Shown in pieces: positions 40,494-49,209 of a stretch of 64,000 bases of DNA. The notes beneath the pieces are model-generated. The model was not told the DNA's origin. It did not search any database and saw only the letters and a program-made list of their open reading frames with translations. Position numbers and translations under genes: made by a program. Source of the DNA: Streptomyces sp. MJM8645 (GTDB lineage: Bacteria > Actinomycetota > Actinomycetes > Streptomycetales > Streptomycetaceae); contig NZ_LJJF01000001.1 of the NCBI RefSeq assembly GCF_001625365.1, forward strand, positions 3,917,001-3,981,000, read 5' to 3'. Positions within the stretch are counted from its first letter, which is position 1. Every line of letters starts with the position of its first letter.

Positions 40494-41606
40494 CTAGTCT
40501 TCCTCCAAGGTGAGTTTGGCGGTCTCGGGACGCCCGCGCTCCGGGGGCGTGACCGCGATGCCGATGATCCGGAATCGGGCGGTGAGTCCTTCGGGCCACC
40601 ACAGGTCGACGATCCGCACGCGGACCGTAGCGCCGAGCAGGGCGGGGGTGATCTGGCCGTCGAGTCGCACGATGAGCTCGGGCACGGTGTGCGGGTCGAG
40701 GTGGGCGTCGGCGTCGGCCCGGGCGTGCGCGTCGAGGGTGGGCTGCTGCTCAACCGTCGAGTAGTCGCTGCTGCCGTCGAGGCGCGGCCAACCGGCCTCG
40801 ACGTCCGCGGCCGACGTGATCAGCGAGGAGAACAGCGGCACCGACTCGGCAGTCTGGTTACGGTTGATGCTTGCGCCGCGGCTCTGCCAGGCGTTGGCCT
40901 TGCGCGTGGCGTCGACCGGCCACGTGTACGAGATGATCGGTCCGGGGCGGGTGAGCACGATGTCGCTGCGGCCGGCCCGGATGATCGGGTGGCCGAGCTG
41001 CAGCCGCTTGATGCGCCGGCCGGTGTCGGGGTCACGAAGGGACGCGATCCGCCACTCGAAACCCCCCTCGACTCGCGAGAGTTGCTCGATCAGGTCCCGG
41101 ACGAACGGCAAGTCGAACCGGCTGTAGGACCGATCTCGCGGGACGCCGGAGATCTCGGTGCCGGCCTCGATGCCGATGTCACCTCCGGGCTGTTCGGCGG
41201 TGTAGTTGATCAATTGCCGAACGATGTCGAACTGATCGACACCGCGGGAGACTTGGGAGTCATAGAGCATGCGGTGAGACAGGTAGCTGTCCCAGGTGGC
41301 GGCCTGCAGATCGAGCTGCAGGCGCCCGCGGTCGTCGCTCTGCAGGCTGGTAGTCCAGAGGATGCCGCCCCACCAGATCGCGCCGTCGCGCTCGACCCAC
41401 AGCCCGGTGCGACCGGGGACTAGGGCGGCGCGGGCGCGGGCGGCGAGCTCGGCGGTCACGAGGTGCACCGTCGCCCGCAGTGAGCCCGACTTCCCGAGGT
41501 ACTCGTCGAAGCTGACACCCCACAGAGGTAGGACGTCGAGGAGCTGATCGGAGCGGAGATCGCAGATCAGGACGCGGTACGGGGTGGGGGGCAGCGACGC
41601 GACCAC
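40494..41606 (-). CDS. Gp37-like tail tip/baseplate hub protein
   Basis: 370 aa, GTG start at 41604-41606. It has the pattern of siphovirus Gp37-like (ReqiPepy6) tip proteins: YRVLICDLRSDQLLDVLPLW, FDEYLGKSGSLRATVHL, the GRTGLWVERDGAIWWGGILW strand pair, YLSHRMLYDSQVSRGVDQFD, and a C-terminal VRIVDLWWPEGLTARFRIIG. This domain builds the ring below the distal tail protein. No peptidase motif is visible. Position after the distal tail and fibre genes agrees. Confidence 0.75.
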   Translation of the reverse strand: MVASLPPTPYRVLICDLRSDQLLDVLPLWGVSFDEYLGKSGSLRATVHLVTAELAARARAALVPGRTGLWVERDGAIWWGGILWTTSLQSDDRGRLQLDLQAATWDSYLSHRMLYDSQVSRGVDQFDIVRQLINYTAEQPGGDIGIEAGTEISGVPRDRSYSRFDLPFVRDLIEQLSRVEGGFEWRIASLRDPDTGRRIKRLQLGHPIIRAGRSDIVLTRPGPIISYTWPVDATRKANAWQSRGASINRNQTAESVPLFSSLITSAADVEAGWPRLDGSSDYSTVEQQPTLDAHARADADAHLDPHTVPELIVRLDGQITPALLGATVRVRIVDLWWPEGLTARFRIIGIAVTPPERGRPETAKLTLEED

Positions 41607-41633
41607 CCCCCGGGGTGCCCGGGGCCGGTGGCC

Positions 41634-42785
41634 CTAGGCGGTGGTCTCGTAGGTGATCTGGATACGCATGGTGCTCAGCGAGTTGATCCAGGCGTACCCG
41701 GCGCTGCCGGGGGTGACCAAGCCGAGATCGCTCACCCGGTAGGCGAAGACGTAGGCGACGCTCGCGCCGCGCTCCACGAAGGGGATCAGGGATTTCCAGG
41801 CGTTGCCGGCGCCGTCGACGTAGCGGCCGGTGCCCTGCCAGCCGAGCGGGGCCGCACCGTCAACGGCGGGGAACGGCAGGCTCACGGTGACGTTGTTCGA
41901 GCCGAGCACACTGTCAGGGCCCCAGGCGAGCGACGCGACAACCTCGACGCGGCGCCCGATGCGGCAGTAGCGGCCGGAGGGTACCGAGGAACCGAGCGAC
42001 TCCAGGCCGCCCCACGTGGGCGTGTACGACGTCCATCCGCCCATCGGCACCCACCCGGTACCGCTCCAGCGCTCCAGGCCGTTGGCGCTGTCGCGCCACT
42101 GGCCGACGTAAGTGCCGAACGTCAAGCCGGAGTTGGGCATGATGCCGCCGATGGCCTGTGGGTAGGCCACCCACGCGGCCCCGGACCAGCGTTCCACGCG
42201 GGTGCCGGTGTCACGCAGTTGCCCGGTGTAGGAGCCCGGGTCGGTAGAGCCGTCCGGTCGGACGCCGCCGGCCGCCACGGTGTAGGTGCGCAGGTCGGTC
42301 AGGGCTGTTGCCCAGGGGATTCCGCCGGTGCCCGCGGACGCACCGACCGGTACCCGCACTGACCACAGCGGCAGTGAGCAGGCCGGCGCCGCCGGCGCCA
42401 CGGGCTTGGAAGCGGGCGCGCCCTGCACGATCTCGACCGACACCAGAGCTTTGCCGCTGGCGTCGAACAACCCGTCGTACACCCTGATGACGATCAGGTC
42501 GACGCGGTCGTACTGTGTGTGCCCGGCCGCGAAGACCAGAGCCTCGGGCACGGTCACCGTGACCGGGTAGCCGCCCTGCAAGCTGCTGCCCTGCACGACG
42601 GCGCGGCCGACGCCGAGCTGCGCCTGCATCGGCGCGGTGGACGTGAGTAGGAGCGGGGTGCCGCCGGGGATGACCCCGGGGGCGGTGGTGGTCGGCCCGG
42701 TGGGGGTCATGGTGCCGATGGGGGACAGACGGGTGTCGGTGCGGCTCTGCCCGGTGGGCGGGAGCCACGCGGCGCGCACGGTCAT
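41634..42785 (-). CDS. minor tail/receptor-binding protein
   Basis: 383 aa. The ATG at 42783-42785 has AGGAGG 7 nt upstream and overlaps the distal tail protein gene's end region. The N-terminal 180 residues (TVRAAWLPPTGQSRTDTRLS, YDRVDLIVIRVYDGLFDASG, WATALTDLRTYTVAAGG) resemble baseplate-attaching domains of actinophage minor tail proteins. Then come two short Trp-rich repeats (RDTGTRVERWSGAAWVAY, RDSANGLERWSGTGWVPMGG) and a beta-rich C-terminal domain that may bind the host receptor. Confidence 0.7.
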   Translation of the reverse strand: MTVRAAWLPPTGQSRTDTRLSPIGTMTPTGPTTTAPGVIPGGTPLLLTSTAPMQAQLGVGRAVVQGSSLQGGYPVTVTVPEALVFAAGHTQYDRVDLIVIRVYDGLFDASGKALVSVEIVQGAPASKPVAPAAPACSLPLWSVRVPVGASAGTGGIPWATALTDLRTYTVAAGGVRPDGSTDPGSYTGQLRDTGTRVERWSGAAWVAYPQAIGGIMPNSGLTFGTYVGQWRDSANGLERWSGTGWVPMGGWTSYTPTWGGLESLGSSVPSGRYCRIGRRVEVVASLAWGPDSVLGSNNVTVSLPFPAVDGAAPLGWQGTGRYVDGAGNAWKSLIPFVERGASVAYVFAYRVSDLGLVTPGSAGYAWINSLSTMRIQITYETTA

Positions 42786-42795
42786 GCGGGGCCTC

Positions 42796-43749
42796 CTACC
42801 AGTAGGCGTGGCGCCAGCGCAGCAGCGCGCGGGCATCCGGGTGCGGGGGGACGTCGGGGGCGCCGCGGAACGCGAAGTCGTGCGTGCCGGGCGGGACGGC
42901 GAGTAGCTGCTCGGGCGCCGAGAGATCGGTCACGGTGTAGATCCGGGAGGCGCCGCCCAGGGTGACTGTGGCGGCCGCGGCGTCGACGACGAGCTGCTCG
43001 CCCGGGCCGAGCGTGATGTCGTACTCCCACCGCCGGCCGGTTCGGACGCAACGAAGGGAGGGGCTCGTTACGGGCCCAATGAAGGTCAGCACGGCCGGCG
43101 CGTCGGCGTTGCCGGCGTTGGTGGCGGTGAGGCTGCCGGACGCGCCGCCGGCCCCGAAGGCGAGCCCGGCCTCGACGGCCGGGCCACCGGCGGGCGGGGG
43201 CGAGGTGGTGAGGTGCCAGTCGAGGCCCTGCTCGACCGCACCGGCGACCTGCCAGTCGAGGCCGGCCTCGTCGACCGGCAGTCCAGCCTCGGCCTGCTGC
43301 TCCGCCAGCGAGTAGCGGCGCGGGTCGGTGGCCTCGAACTGCAACGCGCACCCGGTGATGGTGCCGACCCGGTAGCCGCGGCCGGTCGGCACCGACCACC
43401 GCAGGCACCGCGCCCACACCATCAGCGGCCCGCGCTCGTCGACCTGCACCACGAGCGGCACCTCGTCGACCAGCGACACCGCCCCCGCCTCGAAGGCGGC
43501 GACGGCCGCGCCGATCCGGGCGGCCGGCGCCCGGATCGTGATCTCATCCACCGTGATCGTGCGCGGCTGCGCCCAGAGGTCGCCGGGGTAGGCGCCGTGT
43601 CCGGCCGGCCTGTTGGTCGTGCCGGAGTCGAACGACGGGCTGTCGGACCAGCCGGTGATCTTGCGCCACCGGTAGGGGGTGCCGGGGCCGAGCAGTAGCT
43701 CGCCGAACTGGATGTGCCCGGGGGCGAGCACGCGGTCGCCCGCGGCCAC
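42796..43749 (-). CDS. distal tail protein (Dit-like)
   Basis: 317 aa. The GTG at 43747-43749 lies 5 bp after the tape measure stop and follows AGGGGG. It shows the phage_tail/Dit order: an N-terminal beta-barrel (HIQFGELLLGPGTPYRWRKI, then DLWAQPRTITVDEITIRAP and MVWARCLRWSVP), and a C-terminal galectin-like half with TGRRWEYDITLGPGEQLVVD and FRGAPDVPPHPDARALLRW. The protein links tail tube and tip. Placement just downstream of the tape measure gene is the standard order. Confidence 0.8.
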   Translation of the reverse strand: MAAGDRVLAPGHIQFGELLLGPGTPYRWRKITGWSDSPSFDSGTTNRPAGHGAYPGDLWAQPRTITVDEITIRAPAARIGAAVAAFEAGAVSLVDEVPLVVQVDERGPLMVWARCLRWSVPTGRGYRVGTITGCALQFEATDPRRYSLAEQQAEAGLPVDEAGLDWQVAGAVEQGLDWHLTTSPPPAGGPAVEAGLAFGAGGASGSLTATNAGNADAPAVLTFIGPVTSPSLRCVRTGRRWEYDITLGPGEQLVVDAAAATVTLGGASRIYTVTDLSAPEQLLAVPPGTHDFAFRGAPDVPPHPDARALLRWRHAYW

Positions 43750-43753
43750 GGCA

Positions 43754-46195
43754 TCACCCCCTGCCCTTGAGTTGCCAGCCGAGCGCGGCCGCGATCTGGT
43801 CGGGGCTCTGCCCGCCGGCGTTGAACTGCTCGATGTGCAGCAGCGGCCCGCCGCCGAACTGCCCGGCCGGGGCGCCGGCGTAGGCCATGACCGGCGCCGG
43901 CCCGGTGGGCACAGGACCCCGCACCGCCGCAGTGAGCGCCGGAGTGTCCGGCACCTCGACCAACTCCCGCATGGTCGCGGCGAGTTGCGGCTGCGCCGCC
44001 TCGATGCCGGACACGATGCCGGCAGGAATCCACCGGCCAACTTCGCTCGCCATCACGCGACTTGGCGAGTGGATCCCGAGCGCCCTAGCGATCGGTCCCG
44101 GGATCAAATTTATCGCCCAGCCGGTCAGGGTGTCGCGCAACCAGCCGCCCATGGACTGAATGCCCGACCACAAGCCGCGGACTACATCCTTGCCCTTGTC
44201 GATCAGTAGCAGGCCCATATTCCCGAGGGAATCCGCGATGCGCCCGGGCAGGCCACGGACGTAGTCGACCAGGGCGCCGGCGCGATCGGCCACACCGGAC
44301 CGGATCGAATCCCAATGACGGATGATCAACCCGACAAGAGTCCAATTGAGAAAAAAATCGACGATCCTGCCGGGCACTCCCCGGATGAAATCCGTGGTCG
44401 CATTCCACCCGGCGACCGCACCGCTCTTAATCGAATCCCAGTGACGGATCAGAATTCCGACGAGTGAGAACGTCATGAAAACATCAGTCATGAATTGCGC
44501 GGCGCCGCGAACTACGCCCACAATCCAATCCCAGGCCGCCGCCGTCGCGGACCTGATGGTGTCCCAGTTGGACACGATCAGCGCGACCAGCCCGACGACG
44601 GCAGCGATCACCAGCGCGACGGGGCCGATCGCGATCAGCCAGGCAGCGGCCACCCGGGCGGCCTGCAGCGAGCTCTGCGTGCCCATCAGGACCCACGTGC
44701 CGACCACCCGCGCACCGGCCGCCACCGCCGCGCCGCCCTGCGCCGCCCAACCCGCGACGAGCTGCGCGTTGGTGACCAAGTACGTCGCTCCGGTGGCGAC
44801 CGCGGCGGCGCCCTGCGCCACCCACCCAGCCACCACGGTTGCGGTGGTGACCGTGCCCTGCACACCAAGGGCGATGAGGGTCGGCAGCATGATGGCGGTG
44901 ATCACGCCAGCAGCGATCGAGAACGCGAGGCTGTGCTCGCTGACGAACCGCTTGCCCGTGTCGAACTTGCTGCCCAGGGTGCCGACCCAGTCCGCGGCCG
45001 ACATGAGCGCCGGCACCACCTTGGAGCCGAGGACTTCGACGGCCCCCTGCTGCAGGCCCCGTGTGAACTGCGTCCACCGGGTCGATGCGTTGTCGCGCAT
45101 CGTGTCGCCGGCCTTTTGGGCGGCGCCGTCGACCGCGCCGAGCCCAGCCACCGCGGCCGACGGATCGAGGGAGAAAAGCGCCTTGGAAAGGTCCTCGGCC
45201 TGCGTTCCTAGAAGCGCGACAGAAAGGCGTGAACGCTCCGCAGGATCCTTTACCTGTCGTAGCCGGTCCATGAGCTGATCGAGCGCGGAATTAGCCTGTG
45301 GCCCGCCCTTGGCGAAAGCGGTGGCCATTTTATCCGCGTTCAGGCCAAGGCTTTTCAGTCCGTCGGCCGCAGTGCCGTCCTTGACCCTGATATTTAGTTC
45401 TTTGAAAGCATCCGCGACCACATCGGCATCACGCGCACCGGCCTCCAAGCCCTGATGGATAAGGCCTAGTGCCTGCTTTCCGTCAATTCCCAGATCGCGA
45501 AATTGAGTCGGATATTCGTTGAAAGTGTCGAGCAGGTCCTCGCTCTTATTCGCGCCGAGCTGTGCGCCGCGCACGAGAACATCAAATGCCTCGTCAGCAC
45601 TTTGTGCCATTCCCGTTTTGAGCATCTGCCCAACGGAGCGTGAGACGGGGCCGACTTCCTCGCCGAGGATGTCGGCGACCTGCTGCGCGCGGCCGCCAAC
45701 CTGCTGTAGGTGCTCGGCAGTCGAGTCCGCCGGTACGAGGCCCTGCTGCCAGAGGTTCCGGAGTGCCTCGTTCGCGGTCTCGACACTGTCGGTGTACCCA
45801 CCGGAGTACAACGCACCGGCGGCTTTGCCCAGTTGGGTGGCCTGCTCCGGCGTCGCGCCGAGCTGGGCCGACAGCAGGCTTGTGCCCTTCTGCTGGTCGA
45901 CGGCCTCGGTCAGGCCGGCCATGACGGCGGCGCCGATCGCGCCACCGATCAAGACGCCCTTGATGGCGCTAAGCGACTTCGTGATGCCGGAGCTGGCACG
46001 CTCGGCGCCGCGCTCGGATTGGTCGGCGAGCCCGTCGCCCAGTTCCTTCCCAGCGGCTTGGCCGGCGCGGCCGGCCTCGTCCTCGATGACCTGCCCGGTA
46101 CGCCGGATGCCCTGCTCGGTGCGGCGCAGGCCCTGCTCGGCGCCGGAGTCGTCGACGGTGATGGTGGCGAGCAACTCGCCGACGGTGAGCGCCAC
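43754..46195 (-). CDS. tail tape measure protein
   Basis: 813 aa, the longest tail gene. An N-terminal helix (residues 15-75) and a TMP-type central region (SIKGVLIGG, LGKAAGALYSGGYTDSVETA, LFSLDPSAAVAGLGAVDG) are followed by long hydrophobic helices (about 415-560) and two tandem copies of an LVGILIRHWDSIKSG/LVGLIIRHWDSIRSG unit of about 43 residues, each ending in RG(V/L)PGRI. The C-terminus has LGIHSPSRVMASEVGRWIPA, seen in many tape measure proteins. Length should set the tail at roughly 120 nm by the usual 1.5 angstrom per residue rule; this is an estimate. Confidence 0.92.
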   Translation of the reverse strand: MALTVGELLATITVDDSGAEQGLRRTEQGIRRTGQVIEDEAGRAGQAAGKELGDGLADQSERGAERASSGITKSLSAIKGVLIGGAIGAAVMAGLTEAVDQQKGTSLLSAQLGATPEQATQLGKAAGALYSGGYTDSVETANEALRNLWQQGLVPADSTAEHLQQVGGRAQQVADILGEEVGPVSRSVGQMLKTGMAQSADEAFDVLVRGAQLGANKSEDLLDTFNEYPTQFRDLGIDGKQALGLIHQGLEAGARDADVVADAFKELNIRVKDGTAADGLKSLGLNADKMATAFAKGGPQANSALDQLMDRLRQVKDPAERSRLSVALLGTQAEDLSKALFSLDPSAAVAGLGAVDGAAQKAGDTMRDNASTRWTQFTRGLQQGAVEVLGSKVVPALMSAADWVGTLGSKFDTGKRFVSEHSLAFSIAAGVITAIMLPTLIALGVQGTVTTATVVAGWVAQGAAAVATGATYLVTNAQLVAGWAAQGGAAVAAGARVVGTWVLMGTQSSLQAARVAAAWLIAIGPVALVIAAVVGLVALIVSNWDTIRSATAAAWDWIVGVVRGAAQFMTDVFMTFSLVGILIRHWDSIKSGAVAGWNATTDFIRGVPGRIVDFFLNWTLVGLIIRHWDSIRSGVADRAGALVDYVRGLPGRIADSLGNMGLLLIDKGKDVVRGLWSGIQSMGGWLRDTLTGWAINLIPGPIARALGIHSPSRVMASEVGRWIPAGIVSGIEAAQPQLAATMRELVEVPDTPALTAAVRGPVPTGPAPVMAYAGAPAGQFGGGPLLHIEQFNAGGQSPDQIAAALGWQLKGRG

Positions 46196-46279
46196 GTCGG
46201 CTCACCCCCTCGCCGAGCGAAACCATCACCAGATGATCCGCTGGTAGTTCGTGGTCTTCGGCCTGATGCAACCGGTGAC

Positions 46280-46962
46280 CTACGCGTCGGCGGGCAGCCC
46301 GGTGATAGCCGCGATCTCTGAAGGCGATGAGATGGCGCGCGGGGTACGGGCCCACAGCTCACGGAACCGGCTGTGCTCGTCGAGGCCTCCGAGCAGGACG
46401 ACGAACCGCCGCTCAGACAACGCGGCGACGTCGGCCGCGCTCAGACCGTAGGTGCGGGCGAGGTCGGCCTCGACCGCCGCCCAGTTGGCTAGGACCGCCG
46501 ACCAGAGCCCGCCCGCCGCGCCCGCGGCGTCGCCTTCGCCCGGCGCTGCGCCCGGTTCGGGGCCGGCGCCCCCGGGGCTTTTCCCCCGGCCTGCTCGTCG
46601 TGCAGCTCGGCTGCCCGCGTCATCGACACCGATCCGGGGCTGCGGACGTTGGCCGCGGCGTAGATGAGCAGGATGCCGAGCTGGCGGTCGGTCATGCCTT
46701 GCTCTGCCCAGTGGTCGAGGGCGTCGACGCCGACCAGGGCCCGGAGCATGGTCCGGACGTCGGCGGGGTCGTTCGAGTGCTGCAGGCGGTCGAGCTGCAG
46801 GGAGAAGACCAGCGGCAGGGACTCGGGCAGGGTGTAGGTGCGGCCGTAGAGGCGAAACGTTTCTGCGCGACCGCGGGACTGCTCGGCGAAGAACGCATCG
46901 AAGTCCGCGAACCCGTCGCCGTGGTCCTGGTGGTCGAGGTCGAACTGCTCGTCGTCGATCAC
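46280..46962 (-). CDS. tail assembly chaperone, frameshifted long form (G-T type)
   Basis: Reading starts at the GTG at 46960-46962 in the same frame as the short chaperone and shifts by -1 at the slippery heptamer GGGAAAA (minus strand, 46585-46579). It then reads GKSPGGAGPEPG and on to a TAG at 46280. The total (683 nt plus one re-read) gives 227 aa, an exact fit. The appended T-like part (LWSAVLANWAAVEADLARTY, RFVVLLGGLDEHSRFREL) is the binding module that in lambda gpGT contacts the tail tube protein. A conserved ratio of short and long forms is needed for tail assembly. Confidence 0.85.
46489..46962 (-). CDS. tail assembly chaperone, short form (G type)
   Basis: 157 aa; GTG start (46960-46962) overlaps the tail tube stop. 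It begins IDDEQFDLDHQDHGDGFADF, has FRLYGRTYTLPESLPLVFSL and the LDRLQHSNDPADVRTMLRAL, GMTDRQLGILLIYAAANVRS helices typical of actinophage chaperone G, and ends in a basic tail (AQRRAKATPRARRAG). The slippery site lies near codon 126. This is the unshifted product. Confidence 0.85.
   Translation of the reverse strand: MIDDEQFDLDHQDHGDGFADFDAFFAEQSRGRAETFRLYGRTYTLPESLPLVFSLQLDRLQHSNDPADVRTMLRALVGVDALDHWAEQGMTDRQLGILLIYAAANVRSPGSVSMTRAAELHDEQAGGKAPGAPAPNRAQRRAKATPRARRAGSGRRS
46579..46585 (-). promoter_or_regulatory. -1 ribosomal frameshift slippery site
   Basis: The minus strand reads ...CC GGG GGA AAA GCC...; in the zero frame the heptamer is G GGA AAA, a canonical X XXY YYZ site. Slipping back by one joins the G frame to the T frame. 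A GC-rich downstream segment (GCCCCGGGGGCGCC) can act as stimulator. Confidence 0.88.
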
Positions 46963-47453
46963 GAGCCACCCCCGGCCGGCGGGGTCACGACCGAGCTGGT
47001 CGGCTTCCCACACCGGGTGATCGTGGCGCTCCACGACGTCTTCTCGGTGGTTCCGCCGCCCTGCTCGCCGGGCGTCACCGTGGCGTCCCACACCACCCAC
47101 GATGTCTGGCTGCGGTGTCGCCAGCGCACCGCGTTGCGGGAGTCGACGCCGAGCCGGTAGGTCCACACATCGTCGATGTAGGCCTGCCCCGGGTCGCGCT
47201 TGCCGGTCTTGTCGGCGGCGTACTTGGACTCGATCGAGAGGGACGCGCCGCGCTGCATGACGTCCTGCTCGAAGTAGCCGTCAGAGTCGAACGAGGTGGT
47301 GTCCTCCACTTCCTCGCTTTCCCCGGGGTTGTGGCTGAATGACGTCAACAGGCCGATGCGCAGCCAAGTTTCGGTGTTGGCGCTCACATCCTGGACTTCG
47401 AAGATCCAGCCGCGGGCATCAATCGGGCGTACGGGGGTGGTGGGGGCGGGCAT
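46959..47453 (-). CDS. major tail (tube) protein
   Basis: 164 aa from the ATG at 47451-47453, placed 5 nt after AGGAGG; a GTG two codons upstream overlaps that ribosome site and is less likely. Sequence: TTPVRPIDARGWIFEVQDVS, LTSFSHNPGESEEVEDTTSF, SDGYFEQDVMQRGASLSIES, and AVRWRHRSQTSWVVWDATV. The order of beta strands and its location between the tail terminator and chaperone genes fit a siphovirus tail tube subunit. Confidence 0.85.
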   Translation of the reverse strand: MPAPTTPVRPIDARGWIFEVQDVSANTETWLRIGLLTSFSHNPGESEEVEDTTSFDSDGYFEQDVMQRGASLSIESKYAADKTGKRDPGQAYIDDVWTYRLGVDSRNAVRWRHRSQTSWVVWDATVTPGEQGGGTTEKTSWSATITRCGKPTSSVVTPPAGGGS

Positions 47454-47462
47454 GGTCACCTC

Positions 47463-47882
47463 CTAGGTGGGGCGGGGGTTGATGGCCTCGATGTCGAGGC
47501 GGTAGTTCGTGGTGTGTCCGTGCCGGCCGGCGGCGTCGACGCCGAGCGGGTAGGGGGTCTGCTGCGCGATGCACAGCACGAGCCATAGGCCGCCGGGGAG
47601 TTCGATACCGGCGAGCCCGTGAAGCGCCGCGTAGATCACTTCGGCACGGGCGCGGGAGACGCGAGGGTCGGCGGTGCCGCGCACGCGCACCTGCAGCGAC
47701 CGCTCGTCCCACGGGTTGAGCGGGTCGGGGACACCGGCACCGTAGAGGGAGAGCTGCACCGCGCGATCGGGGGCCGGGGGCATCAGCTCGATGAAGGTGT
47801 CGCCCCGGGTACCGGTGGGGTCGTAGGTGAGCAGGCCGGCGGCCTGCAGATAGCGGGCGAGGGAGTCGAGGAGATCAGCCAC
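47463..47882 (-). CDS. tail terminator/minor capsid-like connector
   Basis: 139 aa. The GTG at 47880-47882 overlaps the previous gene by 8 bp. Its features (LLDSLARYLQAAGLLTYDPT, DTFIELMPPAPDRAVQLSLY, RGTADPRVSRARAEVIYAAL and YRLDIEAINPRPT) are those of the minor capsid protein/tail terminator group that caps the tail tube. Position directly before the tail tube gene supports it. Confidence 0.75.
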   Translation of the reverse strand: MADLLDSLARYLQAAGLLTYDPTGTRGDTFIELMPPAPDRAVQLSLYGAGVPDPLNPWDERSLQVRVRGTADPRVSRARAEVIYAALHGLAGIELPGGLWLVLCIAQQTPYPLGVDAAGRHGHTTNYRLDIEAINPRPT

Positions 47883-48231
47883 CGAGCGCCCGCCGGACCG
47901 CGGCCGCGATGATCCGCTCGACCGCCGGCGCTTCCTGCGCGGCCGGGCGTTCGAGGTACTTGGCGCTGCGGCCTGCGTCGTGTCGGGCGTTGAGGTCCTC
48001 GTGAACCCTGGTCGCATATGGGGTGTCGTAGGACACTCCGGCGACGAGCTGCTGCTCGTCGACGGAGGCGACGCCGGAGCGGGCGAGTGTGCCCTCTTCG
48101 ATCGGCACGACTTCGCGGGAGGCCTGCAGCACGTGCTCGGCGGCGGCGAGCAGGCCGCGCGCGGCCGCGGCCCGCTCGGCGCGCAGGACGGCCGTGCCGG
48201 TCCATTCAACGCGGCTGCGGGGTCGGCTCAC
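47875..48231 (-). CDS. HK97 gp10-like tail completion protein
   Basis: 118 aa; GTG start (48229-48231) overlaps the previous stop, with AGGAGG about 10 nt upstream. It has RGLLAAAEHVLQASREVVPI, EEGTLARSGVASVDEQQLVA, and GVSYDTPYATRVHEDLNARH, the typical VPXXTGXLXXS and YAXXXHE motifs of gp10-like neck proteins. It sits between head-tail joining and terminator genes. Confidence 0.82.
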   Translation of the reverse strand: MSRPRSRVEWTGTAVLRAERAAAARGLLAAAEHVLQASREVVPIEEGTLARSGVASVDEQQLVAGVSYDTPYATRVHEDLNARHDAGRSAKYLERPAAQEAPAVERIIAAAVRRALGG

Positions 48232-48551
48232 TCGCACATCACCTCCTGATGGGCGGGCACGGGCAGGCCCGGGGCGTCGATGGTCGAGACCGTGATCGGG
48301 ACGGTGGTGCGGCCGGTGGGCAGGGTGATCCGGGAACCGGCCGGCACGGTCGTGTCGAGGTCGAGCAGGACCTGCGCCGAGCTGACGACCTGTCGGCCGT
48401 CCGGCGCCCGGACGAGCCGCACGGACTCGGACACCAGGGCCGGCACGTCGACGACTGGCGGCCCGAACACCGGTCCGTATGCCGACTCCCCGAGGTACGG
48501 CTCGATGATGATCCGGTGGCGCAGCAGCCACCCGGGAACGCGGGTCACCAT
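48228..48551 (-). CDS. head-tail joining (head closure) protein
   Basis: 107 aa. The ATG at 48549-48551 overlaps the previous stop. A small beta-barrel sequence, VPGWLLRHRIIIEPYLGESA, VSESVRLVRAPDGRQVVSSA and LLDLDTTVPAGSRITLPTGR, is typical of SPP1 gp16-like or HK97 gp9-like head closure proteins. Its place in the gene order agrees. Confidence 0.78.
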   Translation of the reverse strand: MVTRVPGWLLRHRIIIEPYLGESAYGPVFGPPVVDVPALVSESVRLVRAPDGRQVVSSAQVLLDLDTTVPAGSRITLPTGRTTVPITVSTIDAPGLPVPAHQEVMCE

Positions 48552-48934
48552 GGGTGCACCCCGTGCCCGGTCAGTCCTGCGCGCTGCAGGATGCGGCGGG
48601 CCCGGGGTGCGAGGTCGAGCGCGCCGGCCGGGGCCGGGCTGCTCGCTGAGAGGCTGATCGAGCCGGCGCTCACGGACGACCAGCGGGCCGCGGCGCCGGT
48701 GCCGTCCTCGCCCGCGGCGAGCTGGTACTCGACCTGGGCGCACGCGGCATCGGCGAGCGCGGCCGCGTGCACGGGGGCGGTGGGGGAACCGGTGGAGTCG
48801 ACGGGGTAGCAGGCGGTGAGCAGCGCGGCGTCGACGTCGTCGGACGCCCGGGCGAGGAGTCGCTCGGCATCCGTCGGTGCGGGCCGGCCGAGCCAGGCGG
48901 CGAGCTGCTCGGGGGAGGCGTAGGTGAGAGCCAC
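48545..48934 (-). CDS. head-tail connector (adaptor) protein
   Basis: 129 aa from the GTG at 48932-48934. Residues ALTYASPEQLAAWLGRPAPT, DAERLLARASDDVDAALLTA and LADAACAQVEYQLAAGEDG form the helical core of gp6/gp15-like adaptors; the C-terminal SLSASSPAPAGALDLAPRAR also recurs in actinophage connectors. It binds the portal and carries the closure protein. Confidence 0.78.
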   Translation of the reverse strand: MALTYASPEQLAAWLGRPAPTDAERLLARASDDVDAALLTACYPVDSTGSPTAPVHAAALADAACAQVEYQLAAGEDGTGAAARWSSVSAGSISLSASSPAPAGALDLAPRARRILQRAGLTGHGVHPW

Positions 48935-48978
48935 GACGCCCACCCCCGATCCGGGGCGGCGCAGGTGGTGCGCGGCCC

Positions 48979-49209
48979 CTACTCTTTGGCGCGGGCGCGC
49001 CCCTTGGCGGTGACGGGCGGGGCCGGTCCGTCCCCGGTCGCCTCGGCGGCCGGGTCCTGGTCGAGCTGCTCGACCTCGTAGCCGTGGCGGCGGAAGTACA
49101 GCAGTGCCCCATAGGACAGCTCGTCGGCAGCCGCCCGGCCGGCGGTGAAGTGGACTCCGGCGATCGTCTCGTCGTGGTCCCCGTCGGGGGACGTGATCGC
49201 GTACATCAC
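48979..49209 (-). CDS. small phage protein after the capsid gene
   Basis: 76 aa; adjacent GTG/ATG starts (49207-49209 and 49204-49206) overlap the capsid stop. Sequence YAITSPDGDHDETIAGVHFT, ALLYFRRHGYEVEQLDQDPA and a Lys/Glu tail. It may be a head decoration or fibre-type accessory; similar short genes commonly follow capsid genes in actinophages. Function unproven. Confidence 0.65.
   Translation of the reverse strand: MMYAITSPDGDHDETIAGVHFTAGRAAADELSYGALLYFRRHGYEVEQLDQDPAAEATGDGPAPPVTAKGRARAKE

Noticed and set aside
42211..42768. Minus-strand 185-codon frame within the minor tail gene
   Set aside because: Out-of-frame shadow of the receptor-binding gene with His/Arg/Pro-rich composition.
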